Shown: piece by piece, positions 8,685 to 17,679 of the stretch
How the letters are laid out: the number at the start of each line of letters is the position of its first letter
How positions within the stretch are numbered: position 1 is the first letter of the stretch
Assembly (NCBI GenBank): GCA_003389385.1
Contig: QQVM01000024.1
Span: forward strand, 1-50,611
DNA length: 50,611 nucleotides
From: Bacteroidota bacterium
GTDB lineage: Bacteria > Bacteroidota > Bacteroidia > AKYH767-A > 2013-40CM-41-45
Direction of reading: 5' to 3'
The notes under the pieces: generated by a model
What the model was told of the DNA's origin: nothing
Seen by the model: the letters and a program-made list of their open reading frames with translations, nothing else
Database searches by the model: none
Made by a program: the position numbers and the translations under genes

Positions 8685-10013
8685 ATGAAATTTTTCGGGA
8701 AAACTCTCGATGCGGAAAGCAGGACTTTATTCAGAAACTCTTCCTGGGTATTCTTTTCAAATTTCTTCAGCACCGGTCTCGCATTTCTTCGCTCAATTAT
8801 CATTGCACGTGGACTTGGTGTGACGATTTTTGGTAACTATGCCGTAGTGGTGGCATTTGTCGGACTCATACAAGAGTTCCTGAATCTGAACATCGGTACA
8901 GCACTCATTCGTTACGGAGCCATTTACCAGTCTGAAAAAAGATACGACAAACTTACTGCACTTGTCCGCCTGAGCGTATATGCCAGCCTTGCCATGGCTG
9001 TAGTTTCGGTCATTATTGTGGCGGTACTCAGTCGGTTTTCTTACTCTACCTTCTTCACTGAGCCTGGACTGGAATGGTTTATTGTCGGATTTGCTGCCGC
9101 TGCAAGCATCACATATGTCAATTCAATCAGTCGCGGACTGCTGAGGCTTCATTACAAATTCCGGCTTAGTTCAGTCATCCAGATGATCATGGATGTGATT
9201 GAAACCCTGGCGATCGCAATTGCTGTATTCTTTTTTCCAAAGGATCTGAGCATCTTTTTTACAGCGGTAATTCTTACCCGATTCATCAATGGATTTATCT
9301 GCAATGCACTTGCGTTTTGGGAATTGAAGAGCCAGTTACTACCTGCGAATGAATCAAAAATGGAACTGATAAAACCCGATGTTCGTGATTTCCGCTCATA
9401 CGTATTGGGTAATTCACTCGGAAACACTCTGAAGACATTGATTTCTCAGGGAGACATTGTGCTCTTACGGGTATTTGCAAGTGTTGAGCAGGTTGGCTTT
9501 TACAGTGTAGCAAAAAAACTGGCTTATTCTGTACTCACACTTTCGGATCCGCTTGTACAATCGATCTTCCCTCAACTTTCACGTTTACTGGCAGAAAAGA
9601 AGTATCCTGAAATGAGGGCGATGTTAAGGAGGATCACTTCTATCACTATTCTGCCCAGTATTGCATTTTTAATTGCTGCCATATTTCTCAGCGAATTGAT
9701 CATGGGGATTGTGTATGGTAAAGAGTATCTGCCTGCAGCCCTTTCTTTTAATTATTTCGTAGTTGGAGCCGTTCTTGCCAGCATTACCTTTTGGATGCTC
9801 CCACTTGTTCAAAGCCTTGGCCTGATCAGGGAACGTTTAAATGTGTATTTTGTCACCATACTTGCGGGAATAGTTCTCAGTTACCTGATAGTACCCTCAC
9901 TACAGGCTCAGGGAATGGCTATGGTTCTGCTGCTCGTCAACATTCTCAATCTTGCGCTGTTCGGCCTTATGGCCGACAGGAGAATGAAAACAATAGAAAG
10001 CCATTTGTCTTAG
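8685..10013 (+). CDS. Wzx-like lipid-linked oligosaccharide flippase
   Basis: A 442-residue, strongly hydrophobic protein of the polysaccharide biosynthesis/MATE-like (MOP) superfamily, with about 12 membrane segments. The N-terminus (FFSNFFSTGLAFLRSIIIARGLG) and the following GxxxFGNYAVVVAFV are typical of RfbX/Wzx transporters. Its expected role is to flip undecaprenyl-linked repeat units from the cytoplasmic to the periplasmic face, where the Wzy-like protein (21778-23103) would polymerise them. It starts at ATG 8685, 41 bp after the kinase gene, and is followed 9 bp later by a methyltransferase, so it is probably in one operon with both. Family assignment is firm; substrate is unknown. 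Confidence 0.9.
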   Translation: MKFFGKTLDAESRTLFRNSSWVFFSNFFSTGLAFLRSIIIARGLGVTIFGNYAVVVAFVGLIQEFLNLNIGTALIRYGAIYQSEKRYDKLTALVRLSVYASLAMAVVSVIIVAVLSRFSYSTFFTEPGLEWFIVGFAAAASITYVNSISRGLLRLHYKFRLSSVIQMIMDVIETLAIAIAVFFFPKDLSIFFTAVILTRFINGFICNALAFWELKSQLLPANESKMELIKPDVRDFRSYVLGNSLGNTLKTLISQGDIVLLRVFASVEQVGFYSVAKKLAYSVLTLSDPLVQSIFPQLSRLLAEKKYPEMRAMLRRITSITILPSIAFLIAAIFLSELIMGIVYGKEYLPAALSFNYFVVGAVLASITFWMLPLVQSLGLIRERLNVYFVTILAGIVLSYLIVPSLQAQGMAMVLLLVNILNLALFGLMADRRMKTIESHLS

Positions 10014-10022
10014 ACAAAGTTT

Positions 10023-10766
10023 ATGATTATTCAATACAACAAATTCAGCTTTATCAGTCATCCATTCGCACTGGCCAAATTCGCACTTGGAAGAAAAATG
10101 GATTTACATGAACGAATGCTGGTGCGATCTGCAAAATTGCTTCTCGGGAAAAAGTTTGACCAGTCTCTTTCAAATCAGGCATTGAATGAAATACGTGCAG
10201 GTGATTTCATCCCTATGCGCAATATACCCGGTGTTGCACTTCCAGGTAACATGCCCACCTATTTGTTCGGGAAGTTTCTGTATTACATCGTAAGATGCGC
10301 AAGGCCTGAACTCATGGTTGAGACAGGTGTTGCTCACGGAGTTTCCTCCTGGACTATCCTAAACGCCATGCACAGGAACGGTACCGGAAATCTGTATTCC
10401 ATCGACCTTCCGAATCTTGATCTCAAAAGTTATAATCCTGCGAATATCAGCCAGCAATCTGGCTGGGTTGTTCCGGACATTCTGCGGCAACGCTGGGAGC
10501 TTCAGTTAGGTCCGTCATCTGAATTGTTACCTGCTCTCATAAAGAGGCTTGGAAAGATTGACATCTTTTTTCACGACAGTGACCATAGCTATGATAACAT
10601 GATGTTTGAATTTGGAGCTGTATATGATAGCATTAAGGAAGAAGGCTTGATTCTTTCGGATGATGTACACAAAAACAATTCATTCAGGGATTTTGTGAAT
10701 TCAAGCAATATCTGCGGTATTCAGTTCTATACCAAAGGCGGAGCAGCTGTCAAACGCAGGCAATAA
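10023..10766 (+). CDS. SAM-dependent methyltransferase (Methyltransf_24 type)
   Basis: A 247-residue Rossmann-like methyltransferase. The motif I region is MVETGVAHGVSSW (the usual E-x-G-x-x-x-G-x-S), and IDIFFHDSDHSYDNM contains the Asp/His stretch typical of class I sugar methyltransferases of this family. GLILSDDVHKN marks the next strand. The protein probably methylates a sugar hydroxyl or a sugar-bound substituent of the repeat unit. It follows the flippase by 9 bp and precedes the aminotransferase by 66 bp. Some related proteins are annotated as cephalosporin hydroxylases. The exact reaction cannot be read from sequence. Confidence 0.8.
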   Translation: MIIQYNKFSFISHPFALAKFALGRKMDLHERMLVRSAKLLLGKKFDQSLSNQALNEIRAGDFIPMRNIPGVALPGNMPTYLFGKFLYYIVRCARPELMVETGVAHGVSSWTILNAMHRNGTGNLYSIDLPNLDLKSYNPANISQQSGWVVPDILRQRWELQLGPSSELLPALIKRLGKIDIFFHDSDHSYDNMMFEFGAVYDSIKEEGLILSDDVHKNNSFRDFVNSSNICGIQFYTKGGAAVKRRQ

Positions 10767-10832
10767 TCCCGGCTTTTTTCAGTAACTTTTAGTCTGTTAG
10801 CGAGTAAAAACACATTCAGCTTCTGACTCTCT

Positions 10833-11933
10833 ATGTTGCCAATTTACCAGCCATATCTTCCTAAAGAATCATTAAAGTATGCGCACGACGCATTGGATTC
10901 GACCTGGATATCTTCTCAAGGGGTCTATATAGACAAGGCGAAGGAATTGCTTAAAGAAAGCATTGGATGCAAGTATTTGATCATGGTCAACAATGGCACT
11001 TGTGCCACTCATATGCTTGCATTGGGAATGCAGTATAAATATCCTACTGTAAAAAAGATCATCGTTCCGAACAATGTGTATGTAGCTGCGTGGAACAGCT
11101 TTTTATTTTCCGGAAGTTTTGAGCTGAAACCTGTGGATGCAAATCCTGATACATGGAATATGGATGCTTCAAAGATCGGGCAGATCGGCGATGATACCGC
11201 CATTCTTGTAGTGCACAATCTGGGTAACATTCAGAATGTTCCTGCACTATCAAGGCAATACAGGGGAGCTCACATATTGGAAGATAATTGCGAAGGACTT
11301 TTTGGCAAGTACGAGAACAAGTTTAGCGGTACGGCTTCCCTGATGTCTTCCGTATCTTTTTTCGGAAACAAGACCATTACAAGCGGTGAAGGCGGGGCAG
11401 TGTTTACGAACGATGAAGAATTGTTTGAATACCTCAACTCTGTTCGAGGACAAGGGCAGTCCAGCGTGAGATACATTCACGACAAGCTTGGTTATAACTA
11501 CAGAATGACAAATATTCAGGCAGCCATTTTGTACGGACAACTTTTGATACAGTCGGAAATACGTGAAAGAAAAGCAGAAGTTTTCAATTTATACATGAAT
11601 GAATTGAAAGATGTTGAAGGAATTTCTTTTCAGCTCAGTGAGCCTGAGACTGTTCATGCTCAGTGGATGTTCGCAGTGAGATTCATCAATTTCGATCTTC
11701 AAAAAAAACGAATGCTGGAGCTTTTCCTCTTTGAAAACAATATTGAGACCAGGCCTATGTTTTATTCAATAAACCAGCATGCTCATCTTAAAGACATCAA
11801 GTCTGAAAATAGAGTTGCTGACATGTTGAATGCGCAATGCCTGATTCTCCCAAGTTTTCCTGAATTGACACGCAGCCAGATACTGACAGTGTGCAGAAAG
11901 ATCAAGGAGTTTGTACTAAAAAACAAACACTGA
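10833..11933 (+). CDS. DegT/DnrJ/EryC1/StrS sugar aminotransferase
   Basis: A PLP-dependent aminotransferase of 366 residues that converts a keto-sugar nucleotide to an amino sugar. Visible features are VNNGTCATHMLAL (52-64, phosphate-binding loop), HILEDNCEG (147-155, Asp binding the PLP ring nitrogen) and SFFGNKTITSGEGG (175-188), with the Schiff-base lysine at 180. The length is normal for the family (about 360-400). The next two genes encode acyltransferases, so a 3- or 4-amino-deoxy sugar that is then N-acylated is the likely product. No nucleotide-sugar dehydratase lies in the window, so the keto-sugar must come from elsewhere in the genome. Confidence 0.93.
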   Translation: MLPIYQPYLPKESLKYAHDALDSTWISSQGVYIDKAKELLKESIGCKYLIMVNNGTCATHMLALGMQYKYPTVKKIIVPNNVYVAAWNSFLFSGSFELKPVDANPDTWNMDASKIGQIGDDTAILVVHNLGNIQNVPALSRQYRGAHILEDNCEGLFGKYENKFSGTASLMSSVSFFGNKTITSGEGGAVFTNDEELFEYLNSVRGQGQSSVRYIHDKLGYNYRMTNIQAAILYGQLLIQSEIRERKAEVFNLYMNELKDVEGISFQLSEPETVHAQWMFAVRFINFDLQKKRMLELFLFENNIETRPMFYSINQHAHLKDIKSENRVADMLNAQCLILPSFPELTRSQILTVCRKIKEFVLKNKH

Positions 11934-11936
11934 AAA

Positions 11937-13034
11937 ATGAGTCAGGATTACTATACGGAAATCCTTGATCTGAACCGGCAAACCGAATGGAACCAAATTC
12001 TTTCAGCTTTGCCGGATGAATTACAGGACATCAACTTCAGTTCTGAATACCACAGGATGTATGAGGAAAACGGAGACGGCAAAGCTCATTTGTTTGTCTA
12101 CAGAGAAGGCGGAAATATTTTTGCATATCCTTTTATGCTTTGCCCCATCGAAGAGAGCCCTGAGTCTGATTCATGCTATGATATTGAGTCAGCATATGGA
12201 TACACAGGTCCGCTCAGCAGCACTAATTCAGTGTCATTCGTAAGTAAAGCTCAGGAGAGTTTCAGGCAATTTTGCGGAGAGATAAATGTCGTTTCCGAGT
12301 TTGTGAGATTTCATCCGCTCCTTCATAATTCAAGGATGATGCAAGGAGTTGACGACATGAAATTGATTCCTCTGAGAGATTATGTCTATCTCAATCTTGA
12401 ACGGGAGGAAAAGCAAATTTGGGAATCATACAGCAGCCCTAACAGAAACAAGATTCGCAAGGCCCGTCTCCATGATGCTACTGTGATTGAAGAGTATTCT
12501 AATTCCGCATTTGAAGAGTTCAGAAGAATTTACGTCGACAATATGCGTGCCTTACATGCCGCTCCCATGTATTATTTTTCAGACAGATTTTTTCAGCTTC
12601 TGTCCGAGCTGTTACAATCCAAAGGAGTGCTGATTACCGTGAAGCTAAAGCAGGAAACCGTCGGAGCAGCGGTTTTCCTTAAAGGTAAAGGAATAGGACA
12701 TTATTTTTTATCTTCTGTGGATGCGGATGGAAAAAAAATCGGTGTGAGCAACCTCTTGCTTCATTCAGGGGTATTATGGTGTAAGAAAGAAGGATTGTCG
12801 AAGATTCATCTGGGTGGAGGAGTCACTGCTGATCAGAACGATCCTCTGCTGCAGTTCAAGCTGAATTTTTCAAGTAACACAGAAAAATTCTTCATAGGAA
12901 AAAGAATACACAATGCCAGGCTCTATGAAAAGCTTACATCGGACTGGGATAAGAAACATTCTCTTCACGCTGAAAAATATCGCACTATTCTTCAAAGATA
13001 CCGGCTTCGTGAAAAAGACCTTGTGAATCCTTAA
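11937..13034 (+). CDS. FemAB-like GNAT-fold acyl/aminoacyl transferase
   Basis: A 365-residue protein of the FemAB/GNAT-fold group. Landmarks are SAYGYTGPL (85-93), VRFHPLLHN (123-131), RNKIRKARLH (170-179), and the diagnostic IHLGGGVTADQNDPLLQFK (290-308), close to the LGGG segment of FemAB-like proteins. Members add amino acids or acyl groups to amino groups of glycans. It begins 3 bp after the aminotransferase stop and is followed by a GNAT gene after 10 bp. The best guess is attachment of an amino-acid or acyl side chain to the amino sugar made by its neighbour. FemX-type peptidoglycan work is less likely in this position. Confidence 0.82.
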   Translation: MSQDYYTEILDLNRQTEWNQILSALPDELQDINFSSEYHRMYEENGDGKAHLFVYREGGNIFAYPFMLCPIEESPESDSCYDIESAYGYTGPLSSTNSVSFVSKAQESFRQFCGEINVVSEFVRFHPLLHNSRMMQGVDDMKLIPLRDYVYLNLEREEKQIWESYSSPNRNKIRKARLHDATVIEEYSNSAFEEFRRIYVDNMRALHAAPMYYFSDRFFQLLSELLQSKGVLITVKLKQETVGAAVFLKGKGIGHYFLSSVDADGKKIGVSNLLLHSGVLWCKKEGLSKIHLGGGVTADQNDPLLQFKLNFSSNTEKFFIGKRIHNARLYEKLTSDWDKKHSLHAEKYRTILQRYRLREKDLVNP

Positions 13035-13044
13035 TTTCACATAC

Positions 13045-13557
13045 ATGATTAAACTTAGATCCCTGACGCTGGAAGACGCGCAGATTACGTGGAAGTGGAG
13101 GAATTTACCTGATGTCAGAAATGATTTTTCAGGGCAGCCTTTTCATGTGAGTATTGAACATGAGCAGCAATGGATAAAAACTGTGATTGGATCCAATCTG
13201 CCGAATTCTGTTTTCGGTGTTGAGTTGCTTCAAAGTGCTGATTTAGTCGGACTGACCTATCTGAAGAACATACATCTGGTGCACCGTCAGGCAGAATTTG
13301 CAATCCTGATTAGTCCTGAGCATTCCGGCAAAGGAGTCGGGAAAGCTGCCTGCAGGGAAACGCTGAAATTCGGATTCCATGACCTCAATTTGCACAGGAT
13401 TTATTTGAAAGTCAGACAAGACAATGCTCCTGCAATCAGAGTGTATAAAAGTTGCGGATTCACAGAAGAGGGAATCTTGCGGGATGATGTTTTCAAGCAG
13501 GGCGAATTCCGAAATCATATCCTCATGTCAGTTCTTGAACATGAGTTTAAAGGTTAA
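13045..13557 (+). CDS. GNAT N-acetyltransferase (RimJ/PseH-like)
   Basis: A 170-residue Acetyltransf_3-type protein. The acetyl-CoA pyrophosphate loop is HSGKGVGKA (93-101). The C-terminal motif DNAPAIRVYKSCGF (126-139) is the standard N-x-x-A-x-x-x-Y-x-x-x-G-F of the family. It is probably an acetyltransferase for the 4-amino group of a UDP/dTDP-amino-dideoxy sugar, in the manner of PseH or WbjD-type enzymes. It is tightly packed (10 bp) after the FemAB-like gene. Ribosomal-protein acetylation (RimJ/RimL) is possible by sequence alone, but the operon context disfavours it. Confidence 0.88.
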   Translation: MIKLRSLTLEDAQITWKWRNLPDVRNDFSGQPFHVSIEHEQQWIKTVIGSNLPNSVFGVELLQSADLVGLTYLKNIHLVHRQAEFAILISPEHSGKGVGKAACRETLKFGFHDLNLHRIYLKVRQDNAPAIRVYKSCGFTEEGILRDDVFKQGEFRNHILMSVLEHEFKG

Positions 13558-13578
13558 AGCGTTGTAGGAATATTGGTA

Positions 13579-14754
13579 ATGAAGAACCTTAAAGTCATTA
13601 TATATTCTCCTTATTGTATCCTCAGGCCGACAACCAACAGGATTTTTGACATGCGGATGAGTGATGCTCTTGCAGGCAAAGGTGCTGAAATCTCTTTGGT
13701 ATATCCTTATACATATATGAAAGAGAACATCAGGAAAAAAGATATAGCTTCATGTTACGGACTTGAACACAAGTTTAAAACCAGGCTGCTGCCAACCGTC
13801 CTTTTTGAAAATTCATCAAAGTGGATGAGATTTATGCAGATGATGCTGGCATATTCATTTCACTCTATGATCATGTTTTTCGAAAACATATTCAGTGGAA
13901 AAAAGTATGTTTTTTTTTCAAGAGATGCCAAATCGCTCATCCCGCCGCTGCTGTTTAAAAAGTACCTTCCTTTTTTATGCAAGTGGAAAGTCGTATTCAT
14001 GGCGGCAGAAGTAAAGAACAATCGAACATATCGATGGGTGCTCAATAATTCTGACGGAGTGTTTGCAGGAGTTACATCAACCAAGGAGGCCATTAAAAAA
14101 ATTGCGAAGGTGGATGAAAGCCGCTTTCTGCTGTCTCTCGCTCCAGTTCCGGTTTACAAAAACGATGTAAGCAAGACAGAAGCACGAAATAGAATAGGCA
14201 TTGCGGATAGTGAAAAACTGGTGGTGTACACAGGAAAACTTGGTCTTGATGTGCAGGAAGTGCTCTATATTCTTGACGCAGCTGCTTTGCTTAAGGAGTA
14301 CGTTTTTCTTTTTACCGGTGGCCGTGAATCTGTAGTACGCAAAGTGAAAACTTACTGCCAGGAGCGGCACATATCTAATGTGATGTTTACCGGTTTCATG
14401 GACGACAGTACATTGATCAGGAATTACCAGCTTGCCGCAGATGTTCTGGTGTCCTACTACACCTCCAGAGATCACATGGTTGAATTCAATTATCCTCAAA
14501 AGATTAATGAATATCTGTCAACCGGCAATCCTGTCATCACACCGAATTTCCCGGCTACACAGGATGTACTCAACGAAACGAATGTGTTTTTTGTAAAAGA
14601 AGATTCACCGCAACATCTGGCGCAAGGAATCAGAAAACTGATGGAAGACAGGATTCTTGCAAGAATGCTGGCGGAACAAGCAAAGAAAGATTCTGAAAAG
14701 CTTTCTTTTGAAAGCAGAGCTACAGAAATTATCCGGTTTATCAGCCAGCTTTAA
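13579..14754 (+). CDS. Glycosyltransferase, GT4-like (group 1)
   Basis: A 391-residue GT-B fold protein. The ATG at 13579 is preferred over an in-frame TTG two codons earlier. The C-terminal half has the nucleotide-sugar-binding pattern (LVVYTGKLGLDVQ, then FLFTGGRES, FTGFMDDS and YPQKINEYLSTGNPVI). The usual E-x7-E is altered (FNYPQKINEYLS), as in many capsule enzymes. It should add one sugar to the growing lipid-linked repeat unit. Its stop codon (14752-14754) directly abuts the stop codon of the convergent gene, leaving no intergenic base between them. Confidence 0.85.
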   Translation: MKNLKVIIYSPYCILRPTTNRIFDMRMSDALAGKGAEISLVYPYTYMKENIRKKDIASCYGLEHKFKTRLLPTVLFENSSKWMRFMQMMLAYSFHSMIMFFENIFSGKKYVFFSRDAKSLIPPLLFKKYLPFLCKWKVVFMAAEVKNNRTYRWVLNNSDGVFAGVTSTKEAIKKIAKVDESRFLLSLAPVPVYKNDVSKTEARNRIGIADSEKLVVYTGKLGLDVQEVLYILDAAALLKEYVFLFTGGRESVVRKVKTYCQERHISNVMFTGFMDDSTLIRNYQLAADVLVSYYTSRDHMVEFNYPQKINEYLSTGNPVITPNFPATQDVLNETNVFFVKEDSPQHLAQGIRKLMEDRILARMLAEQAKKDSEKLSFESRATEIIRFISQL

Positions 14755-15516
14755 TCAGTCAATAATGATATATGACTGGTAGTGGCTATAGGGGCTTCTC
14801 TGAATTTTATAGCGGTCAAGTCCGAAGGCTTCTCTGAGAGCCACCGTTTCACCAGGAAATTTAGGCTGATTGAGTTCATCAAAGCCGATGACACTTCCCT
14901 TTGTCAAATGAGGGCGGATTAGCTCAAGACATTTTTTTGTCGGCTCGTAAATGTCGAAATCAAAATAGGCCATGGAAATAATGGTTTCGGGATGAGCAAT
15001 AAGGTATTTGTCCAATTCCTTAATAGCATCGCCTTTGACCAGCTCGAATTTCTGCATATGATCAAGCGGACTTTCTTTCTCCAGGTTTCTAAGAAGTTTC
15101 TGCAGGTAAGTTTCGTAGTTGCGTGTAACGGAATATCCTCCCTTCTGTATGTTTTCTTCTTTTCCATCCTTTTCATGCACAGAAGGGAATCCCTCCCAGG
15201 TATCGAAGCCGATTATTTTTCTGCTGTAGTTAAAGGGTTCGTAAATGGAGCGTAATGACTGCAGCAGAGAGAGATTTTGTCCCCATCGCACTCCGAACTC
15301 CATGATTACACCGTGGACAGAAATGTTCTTTGTGTACATGTCATTCATGAACAGGAATTTCCGAAGATCGGCAGGATTCAGATACAGTCCGAGATTCCTT
15401 AGAAGTTCCTCGTCTGGAATCGGGCTCTCGTTAAAAAGGTCCAATAGTTCCTTCCTGTTATCTGCTTGCTTTTGTGAGACTATGCTCGGGGTGGTCTTGA
15501 AATTATCTGCTTTCAT
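14755..15516 (-). CDS. TylF/MycF-type O-methyltransferase
   Basis: A 253-residue protein of the macrocin O-methyltransferase (TylF) family. Motifs are MEFGVRWGQNLS (72-83, SAM loop), GFDTWEGFPS (103-112), YFDFDIYEPTKK (184-195, metal-binding acidic residues) and IGFDELN (210-216). Such enzymes methylate sugar hydroxyls and need Mg2+. It is the only minus-strand gene inside the locus. Its end touches the end of the preceding glycosyltransferase, and its start faces away from the next plus-strand gene across a 115-bp gap, so it must have its own promoter there. Late insertion into the locus, or separate control of methylation, would explain this. Confidence 0.85.
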   Translation of the reverse strand: MKADNFKTTPSIVSQKQADNRKELLDLFNESPIPDEELLRNLGLYLNPADLRKFLFMNDMYTKNISVHGVIMEFGVRWGQNLSLLQSLRSIYEPFNYSRKIIGFDTWEGFPSVHEKDGKEENIQKGGYSVTRNYETYLQKLLRNLEKESPLDHMQKFELVKGDAIKELDKYLIAHPETIISMAYFDFDIYEPTKKCLELIRPHLTKGSVIGFDELNQPKFPGETVALREAFGLDRYKIQRSPYSHYQSYIIID

Positions 15517-15631
15517 ACTTGAGGCGGGGAATCTGATTTAACTTTTTATATATGCGAATGTTTCAATTTGCGAAAAAATAGCGTTTAACACTCAATACTT
15601 TGAAACTTTTAGCTTAAAGATTGATATAAAA

Positions 15632-16663
15632 TTGCCTTTCTGCATTATTTTTCCCCCCTTGATTCTGCAACGCAAACTCCTTACGGCATATTTCAGCGGC
15701 GCCCGCTTCGGGCCCCTTGACGGAATTTTATCTCTCGCTCATCCTTTGCTTCCTTTTAAGAGGCACACAAGGGAAGTGATTGATGAATGGAAAAGTTTAC
15801 AGTCGGGAGAGCTTTGCGGACAAGAACAGGAAGTTGTCATTCCGGTTTATGAGGGTAAAAATCCGCATTTGCTGGCAATCATGTCCGGACTTAAAAGCCT
15901 GGAATCAGAACTGGCGGGAGCATACGTGCATGGTAGCATCGCACTTGGTGAAGAGATTGCGTACAGCGATTTTGACGGGTTGATTATAATCAAAGACCAG
16001 GTATTCGAAGAGCCTTCGAGGCTTGCTAGACTTGCAATGCAAATCAATCGCCTTGGAGCTGTCATGTACCGAATTGATCCTTTGCAGCATCACGGATGGT
16101 TCATCATGACAGAAAATGACATGGAATGTTATCCTGAAAATTACTTACCCTCGGCAGTCCTTGCGCAGTCAAAATCTTTGCTGCAAAACAAAGGAATTAA
16201 TGTTAAATACAGAGTGCCAGAGTACATAGATTTCTTCTCAGGCTTAAAAAGCGCATGCAGAAGAATCAGGAAGATGAAAACTCCGGAGAACCAGCCTGCA
16301 AATTTATTTCAGCTTAAAAGTATCCTGAGTGAATTCATGATGTTGCCAGTGCTTTATGTACAAGCCAGGGATCAAAAAGGAATACATAAAAAATACAGTT
16401 TTCAAATAGCTGCGGCCGACTTCAGCGAGAGAGAGTGGAAAGTAATGGATGAAGTGTCGCAGATTCGCCAGTCATGGAAGCAGGAATTTAGTCCTTCAAT
16501 GTTGAATCGGCTGCAGAAAAACGGCTACTTTTGGATGATGTACAAAAAGAAGTTTGGCCCGGGTATTCCGGAAGAGCTGCGAAATATAATTGACCAGCGC
16601 TTTTACGAAAGAATGGCTGAGTTCGCGAACAGGATTGAAATGAGGCTGTTCCGATCTGTCTGA
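15632..16663 (+). CDS. Nucleotidyltransferase-fold protein (first of a pair)
   Basis: About 343 residues. The N-terminus is uncertain: the frame offers TTG at 15632 or 15659 and no ATG before residue 84. At about 98-118 the sequence reads YVHGSIALGEEIAYSDFDGL, the h-G-S-x-n-D-h-D signature of the DNA polymerase beta/MNT nucleotidyltransferase superfamily, with Asp 113 and 115. A third Asp may be the one in MYRIDPLQHH. The rest is mainly helical and unlike known antitoxin MNT proteins, which are much shorter. It precedes another protein of the same fold and is followed by glycosyltransferases. Transfer of a nucleotide or phospho-group to a sugar, lipid or protein is possible, but the substrate is unknown. 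Confidence 0.75.
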   Translation: MPFCIIFPPLILQRKLLTAYFSGARFGPLDGILSLAHPLLPFKRHTREVIDEWKSLQSGELCGQEQEVVIPVYEGKNPHLLAIMSGLKSLESELAGAYVHGSIALGEEIAYSDFDGLIIIKDQVFEEPSRLARLAMQINRLGAVMYRIDPLQHHGWFIMTENDMECYPENYLPSAVLAQSKSLLQNKGINVKYRVPEYIDFFSGLKSACRRIRKMKTPENQPANLFQLKSILSEFMMLPVLYVQARDQKGIHKKYSFQIAAADFSEREWKVMDEVSQIRQSWKQEFSPSMLNRLQKNGYFWMMYKKKFGPGIPEELRNIIDQRFYERMAEFANRIEMRLFRSV

Positions 16664-16707
16664 GTTTGACAGGTCTGGCAGATCATCATATTAAAGAAAT
16701 TGCTTGA

Positions 16708-17679
16708 ATGAAAGGATCATACAGATATACTGATGTGCCTGAGTGGAAGGATGAAAGTCTATATGATGTTCAACGGGAAAAGATGCTGGATTTTCTCACT
16801 AAGCTTCCTGATGTGCTTTCGGTTTATCAGGTGGGTAGTGTCGGGATTCCGGGAATATCCGATCTCGACCTCGTAGTTATCTTCAGAAATGGATGCAAAT
16901 CTCTGAAACAGCCTTTGGATATACTGGATGATGAAGGCAGATATGTATTCATTCATAACCTGTATGCCTGCAGTGAGTCATATTTCCGAGAAGCTGTCAG
17001 GTATTCAATTTTCAGTCCTTATTACTGTCTTTGGGGAAGACATATCCTGGATGAGGAAACACTGAGCAGTCCTGTAGCGGAAGAAATTGGATTTCAGATT
17101 GCACTTGAATTTCTTGTGCAAATGTTCGTCAATGCAGCACATACACGTGAGTTCAGGTTAATTAAAGTTCGCAGTCTTCTTTTGCATGCGAAGGGTGTGA
17201 AGTTTGATCTCAAAATTCTGGGTGATGAGCAATGCAATCTGGGAATTGTCACAAACAAACTTATTGCACACAGAGAAAATTGGTTCAGTAACACGAGTCA
17301 AAAGAAGGATACAGCGGCACTTTTTGAAGAATTTTATTCTGCCCTGAAACAATATCTTGAATTGAAATTGCTGATTTGTCCTATGTATTTGCCCGGCAAA
17401 TCTGCATATAACATTTCCAAACGTGTGAAGCTGGTCAAATCAGATAAATTGGCATACAGCAGAAAAGGAATAGTATTTCCTTCAGTTTTAAGCTCACGTT
17501 CAGATTATATGAAAAAAGTACAGAATCGCCTCAATTCATTTGAAGTGTACTGTCCTTTCAGATCAGATGGTTATGGAAATGTATTGAAGGAGTATTTTGA
17601 CTTTCACGAAAAATACAGAAAATACAACAGGATTCACTTGCCTCATTATTACACACTCTCAAGCAGTCTGAAAGCATGA
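16708..17679 (+). CDS. Nucleotidyltransferase-fold protein (second of a pair)
   Basis: The 323-residue protein has the superfamily signature early: VYQVGSVGIPGISDLDLVVI (39-58), with Gly-Ser 43-44 and Asp 52 and 54. A clear third acidic residue on the next strand is not seen (RYVFIHNLY), so activity is uncertain. The remainder is helix-rich, with a basic C-terminus (HEKYRKYNRIHL). The gap of 44 bp from the first nucleotidyltransferase gene and the 4-bp ATGA overlap with the following glycosyltransferase show tight coupling to glycan synthesis. The two paired proteins share only the fold signature at sight, not an obvious overall identity. No function can be given with confidence. Confidence 0.72.
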   Translation: MKGSYRYTDVPEWKDESLYDVQREKMLDFLTKLPDVLSVYQVGSVGIPGISDLDLVVIFRNGCKSLKQPLDILDDEGRYVFIHNLYACSESYFREAVRYSIFSPYYCLWGRHILDEETLSSPVAEEIGFQIALEFLVQMFVNAAHTREFRLIKVRSLLLHAKGVKFDLKILGDEQCNLGIVTNKLIAHRENWFSNTSQKKDTAALFEEFYSALKQYLELKLLICPMYLPGKSAYNISKRVKLVKSDKLAYSRKGIVFPSVLSSRSDYMKKVQNRLNSFEVYCPFRSDGYGNVLKEYFDFHEKYRKYNRIHLPHYYTLSSSLKA

